A stretch of 64,000 nt of DNA from Cryptomeria japonica (lineage: Eukaryota; Streptophyta; Pinopsida; Cupressales; Cupressaceae), in the NCBI RefSeq assembly GCF_030272615.1, contig NC_081415.1, positions 514,210,534 through 514,274,533 of the forward strand. The letters run 5' to 3'. This document shows, in pieces, positions 10,847 through 24,559 of this stretch. A program made the translations under genes and the position numbers. The notes beneath the pieces were generated by a model that was given only the letters and a program-made list of their open reading frames with translations, made no database searches and was not told the origin of the DNA. How positions within the stretch are numbered: position 1 is the stretch's first letter; the number at the start of each line of letters is the position of its first letter.

Positions 10847-12639
10847 AACCAAAAATTTGAAATGGATTAAAAAATAAACATCCTAAGTTTATTATTATTC
10901 TCCCCCCTCCATATGGCAAGGAAAATGAGTAAAGCAAAGAGTGTCACTAGGTAGAGGGGTAGTGTTGCAAGGTAGAGGGGTAGGGTGTCGTATCCCACTC
11001 CACCCCTCTCAATATTATAAGAAAGGCAGTAAGCCACAATGGGCAACAATTTTTTTTGTTTTCCCTCCACCCTTGTGACCACTAGAGCATCTCAAAATAT
11101 TGTACAGGGTTGTGGGAAGGCAAAGTATAAAGAATTAGGTTTTAGAAAAAGTCAGCATGACGTTTGGATTTTGTTCCAAGAAGAAATTTCAAGCATTACC
11201 TTTTCTTAGTAAGTACCACAAATAGTTTGTTAGGTTACTTTGAGTAAAGAGAATATGTCTACTATACATTTTGAATCAAGTGCTCCATTGGGACATTTCT
11301 ATAATGAATTCATTGAACATGAATCATTTTGATGAATTTTAGATTTATTCTATTTGTAGTTCAATTAATGGTGAAGCCTTATGATTGATTTGTTAGTGTT
11401 TGCATTTGTTGTGTCTTACATTTTTCATGAATATTGTGGTAAATTCTATTTATTTTTTATTGCACATTAAGTTAACCAATGCATGTTGAGAGTTAGAGTT
11501 TTAGTAGTTTGATTTAACCTTTTGGAGTATTGTTGAAATCATTTCCTTGGTCGAGTAGCTCACACTACCAACAAATTTTAGGATTTTTGAAGTGGAGTAT
11601 CATGGTTGATAGTTTCTTTATTTTAGGGTATGCATGGTCATTATTCCAATTTTTATTATTGCCTTGTAATACAAATGGCAACTCCTTAACATATGATAAT
11701 GGACAATGTCGAAATAAAATATTGATGCAAAATGTTTGTGATTCTTTCCTTGAGATATTTTATCATTTGGCTTGTGTTGTCCATGCACATGGTGGAAGGA
11801 AGAGAAAAATATTAAGTTCTCCTAAATGAACAAGAAGATATGATACAAGATTGGCATGATATCAAGAAGGATGGGAAGACCAATCACTTGTGGTTCAACC
11901 ACTAGTCAGGCACAATCTAATAGTTGATATTTTCTTGTTGATGTGCTGAAATATCTTAATAGAAAGTATTCTTCATCAATGCAAAGATGGTTATTGAACT
12001 ATGGTTTATGAGCATCCATAAAGTCGAAGCTGTGCATTTCCTATTTGAAAGCATTTTCTTTTCTATTCACAAGCTCCATGATAGTGTGAGTGAATATAAA
12101 ACATGTGGCTCATGATAAGAAATAGGATTCTAAATATGTTCTACTTGATTGATGTGAAATGCGTAGTGGTCAATGGTTGATTTTATAGTTCTTAAAGAAA
12201 TGGCTTAAAATGGATACAAACAAGTAAACATCAACTTGTTAATTTGTCCAATGGGAAAGTCTATAGTGCAACTATAATGCCCCAATAAGAAATCCCAGAG
12301 GATAATAGTTAATTGCCAATAAATAAATAAATAAATTAGTTACAAATTAGATTACAAATATCTACTCGTTAGAAAATTAACTATACATAATAAACATGTA
12401 GAAGATAAAGATTCTCCTAACTATGTTCTCTTATAGGTTCACTAATGCTTTTGATTAAGATAAAAAGGTTTTATAGGGACCTGAAACCCAAAGTCAAAAA
12501 GAAATACAAAAAAATACAGTCACTAACCAATCCAGAAACATCAACAAAACAACCATAGAAAGAGGGGCCATGGCCACACAACAAAACAACAAAACCACTA
12601 ACAAAAAAAACTAAAAAACCACTGAATTGGACATTGCAT
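10847..12639. other. Non-coding, no gene recognised
   Basis: AT-rich. Holds a short GGTAGAGGGGTAG doublet near 10950-10985 and an (AATA)n run near 12326-12345. The small ORFs have no recognisable similarity. The TAATGCCCCAATAAGA stretch near 12270 resembles LTR sequence I have seen in plants, but no partner is present. Confidence 0.45.
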
Positions 12640-14240
12640 CAGCTCCAAGTTCTTTTGGATCATACTCTTGTTGATTTCCTCAATCTCTTCTATGATGAAC
12701 CTTGGGGTACTCTTCTCTTGGTTCTGACTCTAGTCCTCATATAGGGGCTAGTAATGATCTATGATCCAGTACCTTGCAAGTTTGGCTCCTAGATTGTCTT
12801 CTTCTATTTGGTGTTTAAGGGTGTGATACTAGTGATGGATTGGGCTCTTTGGTCCGCAATCATCACATTGAACTTTTCAAGAGCCCCAACACTATTATTC
12901 ATGTCTTCCCTGCTAATATAGCAACTAGATTCCTCAGGTTCCCCTTAATCTCTTCCAAGCTTATTTCCAACTGACCAATCCTTGATTCATGATCCATTTT
13001 CATGATCTTAACATCTTTAATAAGTTTATGTGTCATTTAGCTAAGTTTTTTTTCTTGGCATGGGCGTCTCAGTAAAAGTGTCAATAATGCCTTTAATTCC
13101 TTCCTTCAGTGTGTTGATCTCTTTGCTAGCCTAAAGAAAGCAATTCTCATGGATTTTTTTAGAATTATTAAGGATAATATCAAAATCAAATTCTTTTTGA
13201 TTATCCCCCTATTCCCCCTATTCAATGTTAATGCAGATGTCAAGCTTTATTTCCTTCTGCTTTTCCTTGGGTTTCCCTATTTTTCCTAATTTAGAATTTT
13301 TTTTACTCTGTGGGCCAAAACCTTGTAAATTGGGGTTAGGGATTTTATACTTAGTGGAAGCCAATTTGGAGTGTTCATTTCTTCTGCTACTACCAGTGTC
13401 AAGTGTAATATTTTATTTGGGGGGGGGCACTTCTCCTGAAAGGGACAGTAGTCTAGATCTTCCGAGATATTGAGGTCCCACCAGTTCCTTGCCATACCAA
13501 ACCCTTCTTCGTCCATCTCCATATCAAACATAATTTGTACATCAAGTTTGGTCAAAGAATTAGGGGTTTTGACAACTAGGGAGGGTTTAACCCCATGATA
13601 TTTGGCATATGCCATGATGACCATTATTAACCCCTCATGCAAGATAAAGTTGTCACTATTTTGGCATGATTTGCATAGCTATTTTAAAGAGAATATAACA
13701 AGTATAAAGGAAAGGAAATTCTTTTGTTATGCCTAAAATGATTCAAATATCGTAAAGTGGTAAGATAAGATACTAGCATAATGATCCTCAAGAGTAATGT
13801 ACCTCATTATCACTTCAGCCACAACTGCCCAAAGTGATTGTAGGTCCTTCCTATTATAACCTTCGTCTACCATCTTTCGCACCTTGTTTCTCTCGCTTTG
13901 TTTATCGAAGAAGGCCAAAATGGCTTCTTTCGCCATGTTCCTATCTCTTTAAAATTACAATGAAGGCTTCATCGATTCTAAACTTTGCTGCAAAACCCAT
14001 TAGGATACCTTTCTTCCAACCATTCACAAAATCCTATGTTGTTTTTAGGTCATTGCCATGAAGCCTCTTGAGATATGACACAAGGCCTCCATCTGTAATC
14101 TCCATCCACAACTCCTATTCTTTTTCCATTTTTCATAAGAAGTAGGCTCCATTTTATTTTTGTCACCTCCCATAAGAATTCTACCTCTATAAAATTGGGT
14201 GTAAGCACCAAAACCAAACTAGGAAAAGAAAAACTAGACA
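12640..14240 (-). pseudogene. Unidentified decayed ORF, gag-like or transposon-associated
   Basis: Minus-strand frames with stops and shifts contain, in order: HGNDLKTT-stop-DFVNGWKKG and KFRIDEAFIVILKR (about 14080-13950), NRKDLQSLWAVVAEVIMRYITLEDHYASI (about 13870-13760), and LHEGLIMVIMAYAKYHGVKP (about 13640-13580). A later part contains KEINTLKEGIKGIIDTFTE (about 13130-13070). The tail is probably helical. The layout resembles a long ORF common in plant, especially gymnosperm, retroelements; that is recollection, not a search. I cannot assign a function. It lies directly downstream, on the same strand, of the LINE RNase H remnant, but the two need not belong together. Confidence 0.4.
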
Positions 14241-14244
14241 TAGA

Positions 14245-14690
14245 AGAAAGCTCTAGAAACCCTGGTTTTGAAATTCGAACTCAAATGCCATGAAAGATCA
14301 TTACTCATTCAGTAATTTGTCATCATTAATGTGAGATGAATGGCCAATACATTGGGCATCCTTTCTTGTCAGTTCACACAATTGTATCGGGAAAATTTCC
14401 CTTCCTGTCCACCACCATATGTTCGCATAATCCATACCAATGTTCGCCAGGTGGTCATTGACATTTTACCTTCCCAATAAATGTGGGAAATTTTGAATTC
14501 ATTCAATTTTGTAATCATGATGTGGCACTCCTAAATTAAGTGCTTGATAGTCCAGTTGGGCTTGGAATATTTGCTCACACATCTAATGAGTGAATTGCTC
14601 TAAAGCCACACTTTTTTTAACCCTTCTCTGATAGCCATGTGTAACCCAATGTAAGAAACTTTTGACTTGGCAAAGTGGTTTGTCTAGGTG
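14245..14690 (-). pseudogene. LINE RNase H domain remnant
   Basis: On the minus strand the translation gives LHMAIREGLKKVWL-stop-SNSLI, then NWTIKHLI-stop-ECHIMITKLNEFKISHIYWEG, then, after a frame change, NDHLANIGMDYANIWWW. This matches the C-terminal RNase H of plant LINE ORF2: the 'VWLESDS' strand, a 'W.I...I' block, and a final 'HI.REGN..AD.LAN' block. Two stops sit in the homologous frame. No reverse transcriptase was found upstream (to the right), so only the 3' end of an old copy is left. Confidence 0.65.
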
Positions 14691-16330
14691 CCCAGTGGGA
14701 GTGTCACCACCAAAACAAGCCTACCATTATGGTAGTGAGCAACTCCCTCACAACCAACCGGCCTAGGTTCACTAATGTTGCTACATATGCAATAGTCTAA
14801 TAAAAAAATAAAAATCCAACATAATAATGAAATGACATAACATAACCAAAATGCATGAACACACACATATACCATTAGGTTAATTTTAAATGCCAAATTA
14901 AGTGTTCCTATGATAATCTTTACAAAAGATATAACGATGCATTCATTAACATGAAGTCTTTGATACCAACATTGATCCACTTAATATTAGTCTAGAATTA
15001 AATTGTTTTTATTAAACCACATTGGATTATATTACATCAAATCACACCAATCCACCTAAGGGAGTGCCCAAATTACAATGATATTCAAATAATTACAATA
15101 CTATAATAAAAATGATTCCAAAATATATAACATCTACTAACACATCAATTGAACCATTTACATCTTGAAATGAGAGGTACGAGAGAGAAGATACAAGGTC
15201 CATCAAACACAAAGAAACATGTCCACTGATCCCCAATGGAGGTAGGCAGCAACCTCCCAACCATGTAGAATCGTTAGGTCCACCCCACCATTAACTAGAG
15301 ACAAACTTAAGGCCCCACACAACACAAGAAAACAAGTCTAACAATTACAATATCCAAGGAATATAAAAGATACACATGAATAGACAAGACTCACAACAAG
15401 GTTCCACCAGAGGCTACTAACAACACCACATAGGATAGGGTACTACGATACAACTATGGAGAGTGTCATCACAAGTCATCAACATTATTTTCCCTGCAAA
15501 CCTCTCGAGGCCCTAGTGTCCATTTGATAGCACATGTGGAATCAAAAAAATCACTTCACGAGGACAAGGAAGTTTGATCGTGCTATCTCTACATCCCCAA
15601 CATGGATAGGCCTTCCCAATCCTATCATTAGGCTAAAATATAACTCAATTCCATGGGTGGGTCACCATAACAATCTCATTTAATGTCTATCTTTCCTTAG
15701 GTTCATTTATTAGATTATCCCTTGTTGAAGAAACTCCCAATGGGATTCCCTAGCAAGCACTTTAGTGTCCCAACACCTAAATGAGAGCCACTCCTCCTAA
15801 CTTGAACCTAGACACCACTAACCTAGGCTTTAATTTCAAATATTTATAAACATAACATAAATAGATATATCAAATTAATCTTACATAAATCCATAATTAA
15901 GAATTAGGATCATAATTCTTACACAAGGCCTCTATAGGCCTTATCCTTCAAGATGCATCAATGATTCCACTTCCAAATCCAGTGACAACTATGGTTCTTT
16001 ATAGACAATTACAGAGAATATATCAATACATGATTAAATCCAATTAAGGCCATATAAATCCCCAAATAGAAACAACAAAGAATAAATCCATCCCAAGCCT
16101 CTAGAAACCATGAAGAAAACTACAAATAAAAAAACTAGGGAAAACAAGACAAAAAACTAAAAACTATACATTTGACAATTCTTGTTGCATATATTAAACT
16201 TATTTCTATGCATATGTTAATTATTTGTACTTTATTTTTAACTATGGTTGCACGTATGAAACAGACCTTGTGTTGACAAAAATGAGGATCTTTAGGCCCC
16301 AAATTGGGCATCGATTTGGACATGGAAGTG
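14691..16330. other. Non-coding; possible old LTR sequence
   Basis: A minus-strand primer-site-like string (TTGGTATCAAAGAC at about 14946-14964) adjoins AT-rich DNA starting TGATCCACTTAATATT, so an old minus-oriented LTR may begin near 14972. No second LTR or coding sequence confirms it. Confidence 0.35.
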
Positions 16331-19300
16331 AAATAATGAAAAGACCCGTTTGAGGGGTGCCTATTTGCCTTCTATAAATTCCTTCGACTTGACTCTAATA
16401 ATTGTACAAAATGTACATGATATTAAACCCTAAAAATAGCCAATTAAAAACTCCATTGGAGAGTGCCTACTAACTCAAAACTTATAACTCATAACCAAAA
16501 TTCAAAATCCCATATAGATAACATAATAGAACATCAAATACACTAATATACAATTAAAAATAAAATTAGAACAATTTTTAAGAGAGCTAGAAAATGCCAA
16601 TACTTTTTTTTTTTTAAAACCAAGAGAAAGGGAGAGGAAATTTTCAATTGACTTCAACAATGAAATTTCATAAATTTGATCTTCTTTTAAATAGAAGACA
16701 AGGACATTGAATACATCAGATAATTTTCCAAAAGAAGTCTAAGAAAATTTTCTTTCCTATTGAACACAAAACCCTAAACAATTCCATGAAAACCATAGGA
16801 AATATGAATGCATTCAAACTATATTCACCCATACTTGCCAAATAGTCAAGATAAATATAGAGAAATTCAAAATAACAAAAAAAGTCTACTTTTCATTTTT
16901 TTTAAATATACATAATCACTCTCCTACATTGGGGTCTCAAAACCCTACCTTGGGTCCCATGGAGACAACACATATTGAAAGTGATTTGATGAGTGATGAA
17001 GCTTGAATGAAAGACACACCAAATTAAATTATCGCAACAAGAAACAAGACACCACACAGCATCCAAGAACCAGAAAACATTTCTTCAAGAATCTCAAGAA
17101 ATATCCAACAAAAACCCTTTTCCAATGCATAAGAAATTGGGAAAAAAATTCCAACAAATCTCTCTCTTCACACACAAAAATCCAAGCCTCCCAAATTCCA
17201 CCAAAAAACACCATCCATGTGAAACCAAAAACTCTCCAAAAGAACATTAAAAAAATATTTGATATTCCCTCTCACAAAAGTGTATGGGAAACTAAACCAA
17301 CTTCCAAACTTAAAACTAAAAAATAATCGATAATCCAAAGTTAACTGTTAAAAATGAGATGTTGAACTCCCACTAATCATAAATAATAATTAAATCATCA
17401 CAACCAAGATATAAATCCTCCCACTCAAACAGTTCTACACAAATGAAAACTTATTATAAATTATTTTTCCCCACCAAATAGTTCTTACATATTGATATTC
17501 TCTCAACCTACATAGTGGGAATAATTATTTAATATTTAACATACAATAGTAATATCATTTAATTCAATAATAATATTAATAATGATATTACAAATAATTA
17601 TAAATGCTTGTACTTGAATTAAAATAATCAATTTATAATAGAATTGGAGATACCTCTAAAGAATACTAAAGACATAGCCAAAACAACATTCACCACATAC
17701 TCAAAGCAAGTGACAGAGGGAAGTGACTATTGCCTATAGGGAAATTTCAAATAGGTGAACACAAGATGAAGGATGATTGTCCAAATATGGAACAATGGTT
17801 AGGGCTAAATCAAATTTGGCCTCTATAAAATCTCAATTAACACCATCAAGGATTGTGAGGCATGCTAAGACTTGTGAAGGTAGGTGAAGTCTATGCCTGA
17901 TACCTGGATCAAAACAAAACACAAAATATCTGAAAAAATAGCATTAGTAATCATAAGTATTCCTCATATGCAAACATTTGAATATATGTTAGTACATCCT
18001 AAGCGCAATACACATATAACATATAGATATCAAGAGACTATAACATAAAACCCTAACATCATCACAAGACCTCATGAGAATAAAACATCATAATCATAAA
18101 ACTAAATCTCATATCGAAACATCAAGTAACCCAGAGCATTAAGCCCTAATATGTCATTTTTATACCCTCGTCATCAAAAAACTACTAGGACATCATAGAA
18201 GTTATCATAAACCCTAATTTCATTGAAAGGCCTTTGAAATATAGATCATCATAACATAGATTTATTATACATAAGAAACCTACAATAAATCAACTAAGTA
18301 TGCCTACCTTTGATAAGAAACATGGAACATAAGCTAACATTAATCCATAGGAATATAACTAGAAAACCAAAAATAGAAGGCATTATATTATATCATAATT
18401 CATTTTCCAAATGATATCATATAATAAAAATGGTTATAACAATCCACTTTTTAATAACACATTAAAATATTAGAAAAGTATCATTAAATGACCCTGTTCT
18501 ACATAACACAATCAAAGTATTTCCACATTATACCTAGATATCCTCATACACATATAAGAAACCAAAAGATTAAATTTATGGGAATGGGATTTTAACATTA
18601 CATGCATTCTCCAATAATTGGATATCATCCATTTTCGTCTAATCATCCATATAGACATATTCATGCAAACATCAACATTTAACTATATTTAAGTGAAAAT
18701 GTTATCATCATAGTGAGCACAAATTTCTTTATCTTCATTGATTACAATTTCAATACTTACATCCTTTGTTTTTAAGTCTAGGATCAGTGTCATAATATGT
18801 ACTTTATTGTGTGATGGTAAGAGGGGTATTGAATCCTCCCCCCCTTCGACTTGACTTAATCTTGGAAGACATTAATACTAAGATGAAATATCACACACAT
18901 TAGTCCTCAAACTGCATTATGCAATCTCAACTATGCATCTTTTTCTTGGGCATGAGTAATCAAATTGTTCATATAAATGGTTAACCTTAGGTTCAATAGT
19001 TTCCAAATCAATCCATTAGACATACATTAATCATATAGAACAGCATAATACATCATTTTTCACCCAATCAAATATAGTAACACACCAATTCACTCCATTT
19101 TGTTAAATACTATATCACCTAGAATAAACATTCTAGCATGAAATAACTTCATATTTTAGAAATTTCACGACATTGGCATTCATAAGACACAATAAACATA
19201 ACAAGATTTACACCCTTCAAGCAAGATAATACATTTATAAAATTTATATACAACAATCACATGAAAATTTAATTATTTACTCAAAAAATAAGCACATGCA

Positions 19301-19690
19301 TACTTATCCACATCACCAAGCAGTACACATCACAAAATTATGAAGTGTATATGTCTCTTTGAACAAGTACTCATGCTTAGTCAAGAGGGCATCCTAAACA
19401 ATAATGACTACAGCCCAAGATCCATAAATCTAACTTAGTTTCTTGATGGTGCTAGGCAACACACATATATGGTGAGACAATCCATAAAAGACCACAATGC
19501 CTATCCCTTGTTTGTCTAAGGTGAAATTAGCCTCCAATAGACAATCACTACACTTGCTGGATGGTGGATCCTAGATGTACAACAACCTCACATACCCCCA
19601 TCCTCAATGTTTCTTGTGTCAACTTTCTTCTATACACTCAACCAAGTTTGCCTATCGATAGAGACGCTTCTCAACGCACATATTTTAATT
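16331..19690. other. Non-coding AT-rich DNA
   Basis: No gene, paired LTR or terminal repeat was recognised. The Lys/Asn/Thr-rich ORF at 17003-17326 looks like chance in A-rich sequence. Confidence 0.5.
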
Positions 19691-20010
19691 AAATTATAAT
19701 TTGGTTTAGTCTTTTTCTCCAGTTGGGTATAGGGTTCGGGTCCAATTAAATACAATATTCAATTAGGTTAAGAGTTAGTGTTTACTTTATCTTAATGTTC
19801 AATTTGTTTTATTATTGGAGTTAGGGTTCAATTAAGTTTACCATCAATGTTCAATCAAGTGTTAGGGTTAGGAATTCAATTTGGTTTAGGGTTGGACTTA
19901 GGGTAAATTTTTTTAAATATTTATTATATTTATCATTATGGTCCCATTTGGTTTATGCAAATTGAAACCTACCCTATGTTAAAATTTAACCCTAAACCTA
20001 AATTTCAATT
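19691..20010. repeat. Degenerate TTAGGGTTCAATT-type low-complexity tract
   Basis: Variants of AGGGTTCAATTWGGTTTAGGG recur irregularly on both strands, resembling interstitial plant telomere-like or telo-box-rich DNA. No clean period could be fixed. Confidence 0.5.
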
Positions 20011-21472
20011 TATTTATTTTATTTAGAATTTGATCTTTTCTTCATTTAATTATGAATGTTCATAGATTTATATAAAAACATAATTGATTAAAATATTTAA
20101 ATTTGTATTGATGAGCATAAAATAATTTGTAAACCATATTTATTTAAATCTAGATATGAATGGAACCTTCCCACATTTTTTAAAATTCAATTAATTTAAA
20201 ATCTCAGCCCTAATTAAAATTATACATTATTTCCATCCATGTTAGATTCACAATCCTATTTTCTAAACGAAATCTGAAGAGATGGTTTGCGAATAAAACC
20301 ATAAAATAAGAAATTTCAAAAAATTCTTAATAAGAGTTTCCTTTAAGAAGTTTCCTTAGAGAGGAATTCACACAACAACTCCAGTCAAGCATTCCAAAAA
20401 AAAAAAGGCAAACTAGTTTAGCCACCAAAGTTTGTAAATGAGAGAGAAAAGAAAAAGAAATATTAACTTCAATAATAAAGTAAGGAAAATTATAGTAATC
20501 GGAAACACTAAATCAAATGTAAGCACACAAACTATATGAAAAAAATCACAAACTATTGGTAAACTATCATAGACAAAGATAAATAATTTTTTTGGCCCTC
20601 ACAAGCAAGAAGGAAAAATCATTATAAATTATATATTGCATCACTATGTGACTAAAATTAGCCATTAAACAAGGAAGGAGGGAACAACATCACAAAATTT
20701 CTCTCCAACAAGATGAATTATTCAACACAAATATATGCACTTGAATCATCAACAAAATATAGATCTTCTAACACTATACTCAAGAACTAAGGGAATGGGC
20801 TAAAAACAGAACAACTGCACAAAGGGTTTTTACATGAAGGATTTAAGTAGTGAGTACTTTCCTTGAGATGTGAAAGCTAAGGTTACTTCGTGCCACCATT
20901 ACTTGTACATCACTCTATGTGTCTTGAGGAGCTTGTTATTGCTACCATAATAACATTAGGAATGAGGTGATAGATGATTTTTTGGAGTTTTCAAACTAGC
21001 TAGATAATTATTTGATGAGCCATGCATTTGAAATAAACAGGGAGTAACATTACATTGAGTATGAATTTGTATCATTTATCGAATGTAACAAATATATGTT
21101 AATTCATGACAAATGTTTAGTTAATGCATGGGTATACATTTCATAATGATCAAGGTGACAACTTGGCGATGGTGTGTTCATAGAAAGGGTTAGTAGTCTT
21201 AGTGGTAATGAGGATAGCTAGGCATAGGACAATGATACTTTTAAATTATTCATATTGCAATCAAATGAAAATAATTTTTTGATAGAGGTAAATATCATTT
21301 TTTTTAAACGTTTGTAGCCCCAGTCCACCCAATGAAGCTTGAAATTGGAGTTTTAGAATAAAGCATGTAGTGGTTAAGAAACTCAATGCAGTAGGCACCT
21401 AGTTTGCTTCACCAAAGATCATAGTTATTGGCATGTTAGCAAGGGGCGTGCATCCCCAATAAAGAGCTACAT
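20011..21472. other. Non-coding AT-rich DNA
   Basis: No supported ORF, repeat pair or RNA gene. Confidence 0.5.
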
Positions 21473-22740
21473 TTGGGATCTTCAATGTTTTGAAAAATTT
21501 TAAGGGCCCATGATGAGAAAATTGATTGAAGCACTCAGAAGTACCCCTGCAAATTCCTCCCAAGTAACCTACCTTGAGAGTGAATAAATTGGCACCCTTT
21601 GATTGTCATGATGAATCACTTTGGAATAGATTTTACTCTTATTATATAGTGTCCATGACTATTGACAAATTTCCAAGACTAGATTTGATGAGTTTATGAA
21701 GTACCTTATTTGGGGTCCTAAGGGAGTTTGTCATTTGCACACTACTTAACTTGTTAGAGTAGCCATTTCCAGAAGTTAATATTTCGTTACCAATTGATTG
21801 TCATGGAATAATAGTTGGTGATAGTTATTGTCCCCATCTCAATGATCTCTTGTGTCATCTTCTAGGTCCTAAGAAAATTCATTTGACATTTTTTCCAAGT
21901 CAAACACAGATGCTGATTATTCAAATTTGTTGCTAGAATAGTGTTAAATATGCCAAAGTAACCCTACATCTTGATTTTTATTTGATGGACCAATAAAATG
22001 CATGCCAAATGGAATGTTCCTCTCAATTCTCTATATGTTCATGAGCTCCCTTGACTTGTTGCAGCACCCCATCTATGGATTTGATATTTTTTTGAGATCA
22101 AAAAGAAATTGACCTTGTAGAGGTTTGACATCAACCCTTTTGGAAAGTTTCAAAGAGCCCAAGTTTTACCATTAATATTTCACAAATGTGTTGTATTCAA
22201 GAAAAATCCCTTGACAAACTTACTCACTACTAGTTTTTGAATTGTTTCACATAGTGGTGGCCTTTATAGCACTCAATGTGCATGTCATCTTTTGAGGCTT
22301 GGGGAGAATGTTTGTTCAGTTTTGAAGCATAGTTTTGGAGGCTACCTTAGTTGTTTTGGTCACAATGTAAAGAGGACTAACATCAAAATAAATGACAACC
22401 CACTCAATGCTTCAGCTCCAAAAATGCATATACAAATGTCGTTCAAGATAAATTTCAAAGTCCAATTGTTTGAAAATGATAAATTTTTAAGACAAGCCCA
22501 CAAGAAGACCTGACATCCATCATAACATCATAAGGTTAATTTAAATTGGATTTGAAATATTTTATTACTTAAATCATTTTGTTATTTAAATAATATCATG
22601 TGTGTTAAACTAGAGGCTCTCTAGTTATTTTTCGAAGATTGGTTAAAATTTGGAAGCATTTAAATCATAATTTGTGATTTAAATATATTTGCAAAGGTGA
22701 AAAAATTACATTTCAAGGAAATGAAATGTAATATAAAAGG
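21473..22740 (+). repeat. Dispersed repeat, copy B (continuous, about 1.27 kb)
   Basis: Partner of 3887-4684 plus 10382-10846, and the uninterrupted version of the repeat. Both copies have a short open frame ending in a QAHK-type sequence (22292-22513 and 10393-10629). Differences are spread over all codon positions, so coding is not supported. The repeat class is unknown. Confidence 0.8.
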
Positions 22741-22742
22741 TA

Positions 22743-22810
22743 ATATTTCACTGTGGGTGAAATATGTTCAGAAGAAGGATAGAGTAAATAGCCTTTCACT
22801 TTGGTGAAAG
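22743..22810. other. Two adjacent perfect hairpins with TTTCAC/GTGAAA stems
   Basis: ATATTTCAC at 22743-22751 pairs with GTGAAATAT at 22757-22765 across a 5-base loop. CTTTCAC at 22793-22799 pairs with GTGAAAG at 22804-22810 across a 4-base loop. They lie just past the end of repeat copy B. Confidence 0.8.
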
Positions 22811-24559
22811 TTGTGTTGTAGGTGGAACTACAAGACAATTATTTTACTTAAATAAAACATCTCCACAAAGTGTGATAATACCTATGGGAAAGGTGAAAGT
22901 TCGATTGTGAATAAAGACCAAAAGTGTTATATGCAGCTATCAGACAAAAGGTGTTATTACAGTGAAAATTATTTACTAGACGGGTCATTCAAAAGAGGAA
23001 AACATAGCCTATGATAAATGGAATAAGGAAAAGAAAACTATTTTACTATATAATAATAAAGTGCAATTGCAGGCCATATCCCATTGAAACCGGGTGCATT
23101 TTTTATGAGAGGCCAAAGAAAAATACAGTTTAAAGACTAAGTGTAGATATTGGTAATTCTTACTATGCGGAATGATACTTCACCTAAAGAAGCCAAGCCA
23201 AGCCAAGCATAGAAAGGATATTTTTTAATTACAAGTAAAGATCAAAGGGAAACAAAGTGGAAGTGTTGGAGTTGTTTCTAATTGCCAAGTTTTAGAGGAA
23301 AGATGATTTCAAAAACAAGGATTCTTGATGATGCAGATTAAAGACAATGGAAGAAAGAGAGGAAGGAATTAATTTTGTTAGAAATCAGACTTGGAAGGGC
23401 ATAACTGTCAGCTATAGATTAAATCTAGAGATTTATTTTCTTATTTTCATTGTAGAGGGTTTTGAGCTTTTGTAGAGTGAATAGAAAATTGTTAAATCTG
23501 AGTCACAAATGGAAAAAAAAAATTGTAATATCTGATTTTATGAGCAAATATCAACTAGTTAGTGCAAATAGATTTTTACTATCATTAAATTATGTCCAGA
23601 TTTGCATGTTTTTTATCATATGAATTCAATATATAAGGTATATTTGAATTTGTTATCTCAACATTCTTTTGATTGTATTGTTTGTTCATAGTTCTCCTTC
23701 AAGGAAGGAGTTAAATTACGTTGAGTAGATAATTGTGATTTTAGGTGTGCAAGGTTGATCTATAGGAAGAATTTTCATTACAACAATCTGAGTTGATCTG
23801 TTAGTGCAAGGCATTAACATATTTTGAATCCACTAGTTGAGGTTTATTTGTTGATTTGATCTCCTTTATAATTTCATATTTGACTTGATGGCCCAGAATT
23901 ACGCAATGATTTGTTGCTCAACTTAATGCATTTTCTAAAACATATCATTATTCAAAATTCTCTTTAAAAAATATTTTGTAGGGTTTAGGTCTACTATAGG
24001 AATTGTTCTCAATTGCTAAGTAAAGGATAAATAACCAGGATCAAAGCAAGATTTGAAGTTATTTAGACAAAACTTGGTTTAATTTTATTGTGAATTATCT
24101 ACCATTAAATGCAATGTCTATGCAAAGTATGTGTCAAATAATTCAACATTGTTAGGCTCACTCACCTTGGTTTGGTAGAGCCAAAAGTGTTGGAGAATTC
24201 AATTTTGTTAGTAAATCTCATTAATAGGACAAATCCAACCCCAAGTTCGAGTGCATGAAAGTGGCTAGTCTTTAGGATTTAGAGGATCTTTGGATTTGGG
24301 AACCAACAAGACTTATCCTCTTTGATTCTAGAAATAGTCCCTTATGTGAAACCAAACAATCTCCAAGGGTTTCCTCTACTATTATACCCCACTATTAGAC
24401 TCAACTTTGACCACTACAAAACTAGTGACTGCTTTAAGAGATCATGCTCCCTTTTCCTCTTATTTTATGGTGGATAAGTTTGTTATGTCACCATGCACCT
24501 TTATGGTGGTTGGGTGCTTGTCCGACTCCCCTTCTAAGGCCCTAAGAAAATCAACAAAC
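22811..24559. other. Non-coding, no feature recognised
   Basis: AT-rich. Contains a small CCAAG run near 23195-23215. The last 300 bases may be the inter-ORF part of the following LINE remnant. Confidence 0.45.

Noticed and set aside
17003-17326. 107-residue ORF rich in Lys, Asn and Thr
   Set aside because: Composition follows A-rich DNA. No domain, no related copy, no promoter context.
10393-22513. Short ORFs conserved between repeat copies A (10393-10629) and B (22292-22513)
   Set aside because: The translations align and end alike, but base differences are spread evenly over the three codon positions and two small indels change residues. This looks like repeat homology, not protein constraint.
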